Source of the DNA: Acetatifactor muris
GTDB taxonomy: Bacteria > Bacillota > Clostridia > Lachnospirales > Lachnospiraceae
Direction: 5' to 3'
NCBI RefSeq assembly: GCF_024623325.1
Contig: NZ_JANJZD010000010.1
Span: 62,001-126,000 of the forward strand
Length of the DNA stretch: 64,000 bases
A model generated the notes under the pieces. The model had not been told where the DNA came from. It made no database searches and saw nothing but the letters and a program-made list of their open reading frames with translations. Each line of letters starts with the position of its first letter. The stretch's first letter is position 1. The translations under genes were made by a program, and so were the position numbers. Of the stretch, positions 57,720 to 64,000 are shown one piece after another.

Positions 57720-59404
57720 CTCAATCCCACCATTTCCTTCACTTGTTCTGCATAGTCATCATAGACTGCCGCTTCGTCATCCAGAATACTGTCCCCTGTG
57801 TAGTCCATTGCCTTCTCATTGATTCCGTCTATCAGCACCTCGACCATGATTCCGTGTTCATCTGCCAGATTCTTTATCTCTCCCTCTCCTGTCAGTATCA
57901 TGGCCAGGGCTTCCAGCTCAATATCTGTCAGATTCTCTCTCAGCTCCGCCCAGCTGTCGGAGACTTCATACCGGTCCGGTTCCGGCAATGAAGCTTCCTG
58001 CACAACAGGAGTCGGCGCTGCTTCCTCCGGCACAATCAGCTTCTCCTGGATTACCAGCGCCTCCTGACGGATTTGCTCCAGACGGCCGGGATTCACCCTG
58101 ACAATGGTCCTGGTCTCCTCCCTGTAAAATGCCGTCACCGCATCCGCAACCAGCTTTTCCGGGAAAATTCCTGCTTTCTCCAGCTCGTCCGCCATCACAT
58201 CGCTGAGCAGACTGCGGTTCGCGGAAAGCTTGTGTCTGTACTTCGTCAGCTTCCTCAGCAGGACTTCCATTTCCTTCATCACATAGCCCACCAGCCGCTT
58301 TCCGCTCTCTGCGGTGATCACCGCGCTGAACGTCCACTGATTACCGCTGCACACATAAATTTCCCGCTGGGACAATACCACCTTCCTGTCTGCCTGCCTC
58401 CGGGACGGATAAAACAACGCATCCTGAAATGGTGTCCACACCGCCATTTTTCTGACCGGACAGAATACAAGATCATCAAAGGATTTTCCTTTCTCCGAAA
58501 AAGCCTCCCGCAGATGCTCCAGCACAGCACAAAAGCATCTCTGAATCAGGTCCTTATTATCATCGTTATAAAAAACGGAATTCTTAATATCATACTTTGA
58601 AACAGAACAAAAAAGAGCAAACTGATCGTCAGAATCCGACAGATTCGGATAATATGCGGCAAGGCCGTTCTCTTTCACAAAATCCGGAAACGACTGCTCC
58701 AGGCTGTAATAGATGTGATAATCCTTCAGCCATTTCACCACATACCTGTCCACTGTCTCATCATAGACCCTGTAGGCATCCCAGAACAGCATCAGTCTCT
58801 CCAGACCCTCCCTGGGATTGTCCACGCCGATATTATTAAGTAATTCATAGAGGTATACAAAGGCGTAAGACAAGGACAGATGCGTGATATTTCCCTGCCG
58901 GATCTGAGTCCTCCAGGTAAAATAAGTCCTGAGCTGATCATATCCCATCATCTGATAATCGGAAAAATAAGAAGAATACGGGACCTTCTTCTCGTATTCA
59001 TCCTCAAAATCCTTCATCATCATTCCCTGCCGATAGAAGATTCCGGCATTTTCCCGCTGCATTTTCCTGTCGAAAAATCTGCGGCTGCCGAAATTCAGAT
59101 ACCGGTCCTCCCGCGCGATATCACGCATGCGATTAAAGAGCTCCCGAATCTCATCCTTCGGCCGCTCTTCCATTCTCTCCGGTATCAGGTGAGATGCCTG
59201 CAGCTGTACATCGGCATTCTCTCCCCGGACAGGAGTCGAATCATACTCTATCTCACAGTAAATATCTTCATTCAGAACCACTTCTTCCGGCGCAACAGCA
59301 TGTTCTGCAGGCAGCAGAGCCTCTTCCTTCTCATCCTGTATCTGTTCGAACAGCTGAAACGCCTCATACTCCTTATCATATCGATTTCCCGTGCTCCCTG
59401 ACAT
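57716..59404 (-). CDS. TerB_N / TerB_C domain protein
   Basis: This 562-residue protein has a TerB_N-like central part (YQMMGYDQLRTYFTWRTQIRQGNITHLSLSYAFVYLYELLNNIG) and a C-terminal TerB_C-like region (IFPEKLVADAVTAFYREETRTIVRVNPGRLEQIRQEALVIQEKL, then ELEALAMILTGEGEIKNLADEHGIMVEVLIDGINEKAMDYTGDSIL). TerB-family proteins coordinate metal-linked stress or defence complexes. It has its own promoter and is coupled to the ATPase gene. Confidence 0.82.
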   Translation of the reverse strand: MSGSTGNRYDKEYEAFQLFEQIQDEKEEALLPAEHAVAPEEVVLNEDIYCEIEYDSTPVRGENADVQLQASHLIPERMEERPKDEIRELFNRMRDIAREDRYLNFGSRRFFDRKMQRENAGIFYRQGMMMKDFEDEYEKKVPYSSYFSDYQMMGYDQLRTYFTWRTQIRQGNITHLSLSYAFVYLYELLNNIGVDNPREGLERLMLFWDAYRVYDETVDRYVVKWLKDYHIYYSLEQSFPDFVKENGLAAYYPNLSDSDDQFALFCSVSKYDIKNSVFYNDDNKDLIQRCFCAVLEHLREAFSEKGKSFDDLVFCPVRKMAVWTPFQDALFYPSRRQADRKVVLSQREIYVCSGNQWTFSAVITAESGKRLVGYVMKEMEVLLRKLTKYRHKLSANRSLLSDVMADELEKAGIFPEKLVADAVTAFYREETRTIVRVNPGRLEQIRQEALVIQEKLIVPEEAAPTPVVQEASLPEPDRYEVSDSWAELRENLTDIELEALAMILTGEGEIKNLADEHGIMVEVLIDGINEKAMDYTGDSILDDEAAVYDDYAEQVKEMVGLR

Positions 59405-59465
59405 GGTCCCCGGCGCCCTTCTTCCGACTCACTGTTCCCGCATTTATGTTCCAAACATCTGTTCC

Positions 59466-59494
59466 ATTGTAGCAAAAACGGATATAATAGTCAA
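59466..59494 (-). promoter_or_regulatory. Promoter of the TerB-ATPase-gyrB operon
   Basis: Minus-strand TTGACT (59494-59489), 17-base spacer, TACAAT (59471-59466). It lies about 60 bases before the TerB_N gene start. No terminator separates TerB_N, the ATPase and gyrB, so all three are probably one transcript. Confidence 0.8.
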
Positions 59495-59542
59495 GTCCGA
59501 TCTTCAGCGCATTTTGACCGGCAGTCTCCCGGCAGCAACTAA

Positions 59543-60736
59543 TCAGCTCCGGCCCGAAGCTGTCTCTTTCTCATAAACCCAGATATTCTTTATCTGCTTT
59601 TTAATTCTCTCATAAGCCCACTTTTCCCGACTTCTGGCCACACAATTAGAGTCATTGACATAAAAGCCCTCGGAATCATATCCGTATATCACGATGAAAT
59701 GCCCACCTGCCGTAAAATCCCCCGGGCCCATGGAACAGATAATGATATCACCTCTGTCCAGAGCGGCCTTCATATTCTTTTCGGAGGTGGACGGCTGCGT
59801 CACATTGATACCATACTGCGTCGCCACATCTTCCAGCAAGGCCCATGCCGTCCCGGTTCCTGCCATATAGAAACCATTCTCCATACTGTACTCTGCTATT
59901 TTATCCGGGGTGAGTTCTTCGTTTCCCAGGAGATAATAAAGAACCATGGACAGACATGTGGGGCCACAGCCTGACAACCCCACATTGCTGTTGTCACCAT
60001 ATTCCGCATATCCCCATCTGGGGTCCCACTGCAGAAAGAGCGGATAGTCCTGCCCCTTTTCCAGCTCTGTCAGCTGTGGCTGCTGAACACCTCTCTGTAT
60101 CTTCCCATCTTCCGTCAGATAATTGCTCACAAAATCAGCCATTTCCGGATTGTTGGCCAGCGCCTCCAGCATATCTTCCGGATAGGAATATCTGTTCTCA
60201 TAGATACCCGCAATGATCTCGTCATCCGCCGCCAGTGCATTCAGCCGTTCCAGCACCTGTTTTTCAGTTCTTTTCATGGGCTTCTCCACCTCCGGCAGAC
60301 CGCACAGACTTACGTAATCCACCGCCGGTTTCTGAACAGGTTCTTCCGGCTGAGAAAAGTATTCGGAATTGGGAACCGTATTTCCTTCCTCTTTCCGGAT
60401 TTCTCCTTCGTTTCCCGCTATCTGGCTCACCGTCAGTCTGTTCAGCACCTGCTTTAAAGCGCTGTTGATATTCTTAACCTGCATCTCCAGCATCAGCATA
60501 AATATCATATTTAAGAACAGAAGCACACCTATAATCATCAGGGAAGTCTCTTTTTTCTTCCCCCCTGTCCTGTTTCCCCTGTATGGTGCACCGTTTCTGT
60601 TGTCTCTTCTCTCCATTCTTCTGTCGTCCCTTACCTTTCCGCTTTTGTTACTTATTTCCGCAGCAGACTTGTCATCCCGGCCGTCCCTGCCTTCTTTCTC
60701 TCTTCTTCTGACGACTTTACTCCAAAATTGTTTCAA
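59543..60736 (-). CDS. Membrane-anchored C39-like peptidase
   Basis: This is a 397-residue protein if it starts at TTG 60736, or 357 if at ATG 60616 behind GTAAGGGACGACAGAA. A charged N-terminal tail and one membrane helix (about 65-84) place the rest outside the cell. The Peptidase_C39_2-type domain shows GLSGCGPTCLSMVLYYLLG (C257) and AGGHFIVIYGYDSEGFYVNDSN (H346). Residues about 155-215 form a helical segment (LNALAADDEIIAGIYENRYSYPEDMLEALANNPE). Substrate unknown. Confidence 0.83.
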   Translation of the reverse strand: MKQFWSKVVRRREKEGRDGRDDKSAAEISNKSGKVRDDRRMERRDNRNGAPYRGNRTGGKKKETSLMIIGVLLFLNMIFMLMLEMQVKNINSALKQVLNRLTVSQIAGNEGEIRKEEGNTVPNSEYFSQPEEPVQKPAVDYVSLCGLPEVEKPMKRTEKQVLERLNALAADDEIIAGIYENRYSYPEDMLEALANNPEMADFVSNYLTEDGKIQRGVQQPQLTELEKGQDYPLFLQWDPRWGYAEYGDNSNVGLSGCGPTCLSMVLYYLLGNEELTPDKIAEYSMENGFYMAGTGTAWALLEDVATQYGINVTQPSTSEKNMKAALDRGDIIICSMGPGDFTAGGHFIVIYGYDSEGFYVNDSNCVARSREKWAYERIKKQIKNIWVYEKETASGRS

Positions 60737-60773
60737 AGCTACATCAAAACTGTATCATTCTGTAAAAAAACTG

Positions 60774-60812
60774 AAAAAACAATAGAAAGAACGCATTGCG
60801 AACTTTCTATTG
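60774..60812 (-). terminator. Terminator of the pta-ackA operon
   Basis: On the minus strand CAATAGAAAG (60812-60803) pairs with CTTTCTATTG (60789-60780) around 13 bases, followed by TTTTTT (60779-60774). It is 78 bases past the ackA stop and separates it from the C39 gene. Confidence 0.88.
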
Positions 60813-60889
60813 TCATCACGCAAACTCTATGGCTTATGCAGAATCTCTTTGTCTGCGGCAATTCCGCTTTCAATAATTTCCTGTACTCT

Positions 60890-62086
60890 CTATCCCACAA
60901 GACGCACTGTTTCCCTTGCAATGGCCAGTTCCTCATTTGTGGGAATCACCATAACCGTGGTTCTGCAGCCGGGAACGGTAATTACAATGTCTTCTCCTCT
61001 CTTCCGGTTGGCCTCCTGGTCAAGCTCCACACCCAGATATCCCAGATATTCACACACAAAATTCCGTACCAGAGGCGCATTTTCTCCCACACCCGCAGTA
61101 AAGCAGATAACATCCACGCCATTCATGGCCGCCGTATAGGCCCCGATATATTTGGCCACATGATAGCTGAAAGTTTTCATGGTGCGGACAGCATTTTCAT
61201 CTCCTCTGTGATATCCGTCCTCAAGATCGCGGAAATCAGAAGAAAGATTATCGGAGAGTCCCAATACCCCCGATTTTTTATTCAGCACTGTCATGATCTC
61301 GTCGATGCTTTTTCCTTCCTTATGAGCCAGGAACTCGATGATGGCAGGGTCGATATCACCGGAACGGGTTCCCATAATCAGTCCTTCCAGCGGGGTCAGA
61401 CCCATGGAAGTATCCACACATTTCCCGTTCTTCACAGCGGAAACGCTGGCTCCATTGCCCAGATGGCACACAATAATTTTCAAGTCTTCGTAAGGTTTTC
61501 CCAACACTTCCGCAGCTCTTCTGGAAACATAGGAATGACTTGTCCCGTGAAAACCATATCTTCTGATTTTATATTTCTGATAATACGCATAGGGAAGTCC
61601 GTACATATAGGCCTCTTCCGGCATGGTCTGATGAAAAGCAGTGTCGAATACACCTGCCATAGGCGTGGAGGGCATCAGCTTCCTGCAGGCATTGATTCCA
61701 ATCAGATTGGCCGGGTTGTGTAAAGGTGCAAGATCGTTGCATTCTTCCACCGCCGCCATGACTTCTTCATCAATTATCACAGACTGTGCAAACTTTTCTC
61801 CCCCGTGTACCACACGATGGCCCACAGCGCCGATTTCGTCCAGACTCCTGACCACGCCGGTCTTCGGATTGGTCAGTGCCTCCAGCACCAGACGAATGGC
61901 CTCGGTATGGTCCGGCATGGGAGTAACCGTTTTCTCCTTCTCTCCCCCGTCCGGTGTATAGGTAATCATGCTTCCTTCTATCCCGATTCTCTCGCAGAGC
62001 CCTTTGGCAAGACACTGCTCGGACTCGGAATCAATCAGCTGAAATTTCAGGGAAGAGCTCCCGCAGTTAATCACTAATACTTTCAT
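60890..62086 (-). CDS. ackA: Acetate kinase
   Basis: This 398-residue enzyme interconverts acetyl phosphate and acetate with ATP formation. Motifs: MKVLVINCGSSSLKFQLID at the N terminus, GHRVVHGGEKF, AFHQTMPEEAYMYGLPY, FHGTSHSYVSRRAAE, CHLGNGASVSAVKNGKCVDTSMGLTPLEGL and NGVDVICFTAGVGENAP. Length and order (pta then ackA) are normal for Clostridia. It provides ATP by fermentative acetate formation. Confidence 0.98.
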   Translation of the reverse strand: MKVLVINCGSSSLKFQLIDSESEQCLAKGLCERIGIEGSMITYTPDGGEKEKTVTPMPDHTEAIRLVLEALTNPKTGVVRSLDEIGAVGHRVVHGGEKFAQSVIIDEEVMAAVEECNDLAPLHNPANLIGINACRKLMPSTPMAGVFDTAFHQTMPEEAYMYGLPYAYYQKYKIRRYGFHGTSHSYVSRRAAEVLGKPYEDLKIIVCHLGNGASVSAVKNGKCVDTSMGLTPLEGLIMGTRSGDIDPAIIEFLAHKEGKSIDEIMTVLNKKSGVLGLSDNLSSDFRDLEDGYHRGDENAVRTMKTFSYHVAKYIGAYTAAMNGVDVICFTAGVGENAPLVRNFVCEYLGYLGVELDQEANRKRGEDIVITVPGCRTTVMVIPTNEELAIARETVRLVG

Positions 62087-62107
62087 GGTTTATATGTCCT
62101 TTCATAT

Positions 62108-62178
62108 TTTAGTTCCGCAGCTCTTCGGTCAGTGCCATTTTTAGGAAGGAAGTTCTGCTGTTTTTAGTTCCGCAGATC
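62108..62178 (-). repeat. Intergenic repeat copies between pta and ackA
   Basis: The plus strand has TTTAGTTCCGCAGCTCTTCGG starting at 62108 and TTTAGTTCCGCAGATCTTC starting at 62163. They share the core TTAGTTCCGC(A/T)G with the two copies between pheS and pheT at 52678 and 52779. A related AGTTCTGCTG lies at 62151. On the coding strand it reads C(A/T)GCGGAACTAA and lies just upstream of the ackA ribosome site. Confidence 0.75.
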
Positions 62179-62191
62179 TTCAACCTCTATC

Positions 62192-63193
62192 CTATGTCAG
62201 CTGCGCCTGTACGGCGGTCAGAGCCACCACACCCACAATGTCCTGCCAGGAACAGCCGCGGGACAGATCATTGACCGGCTTCGCAATTCCCTGAAGCATG
62301 GGCCCATAGGCTTCCGCCCCGCCCAGTCTCTGTACCAGCTTGTACCCGATATTACCGGCATCCAGGTTGGGGAATATCAGAATATTCGCCCGGCCTGCCA
62401 CGGGGCTTCCGGGAGATTTGGATTTGGCGACGCCGGGAACCAATGCCGCATCCAGCTGCAGTTCTCCGTCCAGAGTCAGATGAGGATATTGTTCCTTTGC
62501 AATCCTTGTGGCCTCCACCACCTTGTCCACCATCGGATGCTTCGCACTTCCCTTCGTGGAATGGCTCAGCATGGCAATGACAGGTTTGGGGCCAATCAGG
62601 GATTTGAAGCTTCTGTAAGAAGTCTCCGCGATGGCGGCCAGCTCCTCGGCCGTGGGATCCTGATTCAGACCGCAGTCTGCAAACAGGAACGCACCGTTAT
62701 CTCCCTGATCTTTAAACTGGGTATCCATAACAAAAAATGCGGAAACAAGCTTTACACCCGGAGCAGTCTTCAGAATCTGCAGTGCAGGTCTCAGCGTATC
62801 TGCTGTGGAATGACAGGCTCCGGCTACCATGCCATCCGCATCATTTGCCTTCACCATGACAATGCCGAAAGTCAGGTAATCATTCAGGAGAATCTCTCTG
62901 GCCTTCTCCTGTGTCATTCCCTTTGCCTTTCTGGTCTCATACAGAAGATTTACATATTCGTCAAGCTTAGGAGTATTGGCAGGATCTAAGATTGTCACAC
63001 CGGACAGATCAACCTCCAGCCAGCCGGCACCGTCCGTAATCTTTTCCTCGTTGCCGATCATAATGATATCGGCGATTCCTTCTTCCACAATCTTAGCCGC
63101 CGCCAGCAATGTTCTCTTATCCTTCGACTCCGGCAGTACGATTGTCTTCCTGTCAAGTTTGGCCCTCTCCTTAATCTTGTCAATATATGACAT
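62192..63193 (-). CDS. pta: Phosphate acetyltransferase
   Basis: The ATG at 63193 follows AAAGGAGAAGAGAT, giving 333 residues, the length of the short Pta class. Motifs include MVAGACHSTADTLRPALQILKTAPG, SAFFVMDTQF, MLSHSTKGSAKHPMVDKVVEAT and the C-terminal ANILIFPNLDAGNIGYKLVQRLGGAEAYGPMLQGIAKPVNDLSRGC. It converts acetyl-CoA and phosphate to acetyl phosphate, the substrate of AckA encoded next. Confidence 0.97.
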   Translation of the reverse strand: MSYIDKIKERAKLDRKTIVLPESKDKRTLLAAAKIVEEGIADIIMIGNEEKITDGAGWLEVDLSGVTILDPANTPKLDEYVNLLYETRKAKGMTQEKAREILLNDYLTFGIVMVKANDADGMVAGACHSTADTLRPALQILKTAPGVKLVSAFFVMDTQFKDQGDNGAFLFADCGLNQDPTAEELAAIAETSYRSFKSLIGPKPVIAMLSHSTKGSAKHPMVDKVVEATRIAKEQYPHLTLDGELQLDAALVPGVAKSKSPGSPVAGRANILIFPNLDAGNIGYKLVQRLGGAEAYGPMLQGIAKPVNDLSRGCSWQDIVGVVALTAVQAQLT

Positions 63194-63257
63194 ATCTCTT
63201 CTCCTTTCCAGCACTTTTCTTTGTATTATTTTTTACTTAACAAATTGTATTATCCAT

Positions 63258-63286
63258 ATTATACTAAAAGAAGAAATAATGTACAA
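63258..63286 (-). promoter_or_regulatory. pta-ackA promoter
   Basis: Minus-strand -35 TTGTAC (63286-63281), 17-base spacer, -10 TATAAT (63263-63258), about 65 bases before the pta ATG. The -35 is imperfect, the -10 consensus. Confidence 0.75.
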
Positions 63287-63427
63287 GGATAAATATGCGA
63301 TTAATTGTATATTTTCAGATACACTGAATTTTTTTAATCTCTGATTTTTACTGATATTTAGCTGATGTAAATGCTTACATGGTATGTTATTTTTTTCACA
63401 TTACCTTTTTATATTTTTGCACGAAAT

Positions 63428-63440
63428 AATGATTATCATT
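63428..63440 (+). promoter_or_regulatory. Fur-box-like palindrome upstream of tmcAL
   Basis: AATGAT-T-ATCATT is a 6-1-6 palindrome close to the Fur-family core. It begins 31 bases before the tmcAL ATG. Upstream (63360-63427) is AT-rich, but no clear -35/-10 pair stands out. Confidence 0.4.
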
Positions 63441-63458
63441 GAGGATACGGGAATTTAT

Positions 63459-64000
63459 ATGAAAGTAAACGGAATCATTGCAGAATACAATCCTTTCCAT
63501 AATGGACACAACTATCAGCTGAAAGAATCTCTCCGCCTCACCGGAGCAGATTTTACAATTGTCGTCATGAGCGGAAATTTTGTTCAGCGAGGCGCCCCTG
63601 CCCTTCTAGACAAGCATACCCGTGCGGAAATGGCCCTGCGCTGCGGCGCAGACCTGGTCCTTGAACTTCCGACGCTGTACGCAGTCTCCAGCGCGGAGTA
63701 TTTCGCCGGGGGTGCCGTCACACTTCTGGATCAGCTGGGAGTCGTCACACATCTTTGCTTCGGCAGCGAATGCGGCAGGACAGAGTCACTTTGTCAGATT
63801 GCCGCCTGTCTCTCAGAAGAGCCCGCGGAATACAGTGCCGCCCTCCGACGCTGCCTGAAAAGCGGTCTCCCCTACCCTTTGGCCAGAGCCAGAGCTCTGG
63901 CGGAAGTACACACCCTGCTGCCGCAGAATTGCCTGTGCCTTCCGGAAACGGACGAATCTGTCTCCGGAAAGGGTCCTCTGCTGCCGGAAGCCTTTGATTC
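63459..64000 (+). CDS. tmcAL: tRNA(Met) cytidine acetate ligase (3' end cut)
   Basis: The frame starts ATG 63459 with GAGGATACGGGAATTTAT upstream and is open to the window end (180 residues seen). The N-terminal nucleotidyltransferase fold shows [16 protein letters not shown] with the HxGH motif (H14, H17), [26 protein letters not shown] and [22 protein letters not shown]. This matches TmcAL (YlbM), which acetylates C34 of elongator tRNA-Met using acetate and ATP. It lies divergently from pta-ackA, the acetate pathway. Confidence 0.92.
   Translation, partial: MKVNGIIAEYNPFHNGHNYQLKESLRLTGADFTIVVMSGNFVQRGAPALLDKHTRAEMALRCGADLVLELPTLYAVSSAEYFAGGAVTLLDQLGVVTHLCFGSECGRTESLCQIAACLSEEPAEYSAALRRCLKSGLPYPLARARALAEVHTLLPQNCLCLPETDESVSGKGPLLPEAFD

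Noticed and set aside
1..64000. CRISPR array, tRNA or rRNA genes
   Set aside because: No regularly spaced repeats or recognisable cloverleaf/rRNA segments were noticed on either strand; a dedicated search was not possible.

Overview
The window looks like a Firmicutes (Clostridia, probably Lachnospiraceae) chromosome carrying a nearly complete contractile-tailed (myovirus-type) prophage. Support for the host assignment: strong AGGAGG ribosome binding sites, TTGACA/TATAAT promoters, a phenylalanyl-tRNA synthetase operon with a T-box leader, linked pta-ackA, a large serine integrase and an M18 aminopeptidase. The left edge cuts a phage lysin and the right edge cuts tmcAL. Genus cannot be settled from the sequence alone. 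LAYOUT. Bases 1 to about 47.4 kb are prophage. Nearly all phage genes run leftward (minus strand) from an immunity region at 44.35-44.59 kb. In order of transcription they are: regulators and replication/recombination (44.3-34.2 kb: Cro-like tandem HTH, SleB-like hydrolase, RecT, PD-(D/E)XK nuclease, DnaC-like loader, RusA, DUF1351); late regulator, RHH repressor and antirepressor (34.1-31.8 kb); a HAD phosphatase, three ParB-like proteins and a CmoA-like methyltransferase (31.8-27.7 kb); packaging and head (27.7-18.0 kb: TerS, TerL, a portal fused to a Nudix domain, protease/scaffold, capsid, connectors); contractile tail and baseplate (18.0-5.3 kb: terminator, sheath, tube, frameshifted chaperone, tape measure, hub, spike, gp25-like, J, I); a diversity-generating retroelement (5.3-2.16 kb); and lysis genes (2.0-0 kb). 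The rightward lysogeny module (44.6-47.3 kb) holds a repressor, an unknown gene and the serine integrase. HIGHLIGHT. Bases 2163-5302 are a complete diversity-generating retroelement (DGR). It has a C-type-lectin/FGE-like target gene with a 3' variable repeat, a downstream 7-bp hairpin with a GGTA tetraloop, an Avd-like accessory gene, a template repeat, and a reverse transcriptase with YMDD and the SQ-type motif typical of DGRs. Template and variable repeats differ at nine positions, and all nine are adenines in the template strand. This is the expected signature of adenine mutagenesis; the system presumably diversifies the tail-tip receptor-binding protein. HOST PART. From 47.7 kb on, queA, an M18 aminopeptidase, pheT and pheS run leftward behind a T-box leader. 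Next come a second-type GyrB/ParE, a BrxD-like P-loop ATPase and a TerB_N/TerB_C protein behind one promoter, a membrane-anchored C39-like peptidase, ackA, pta, and the divergent tmcAL start. A short repeated intergenic element sits both between pheS and pheT and between pta and ackA. No tRNA, rRNA or CRISPR array was recognised.
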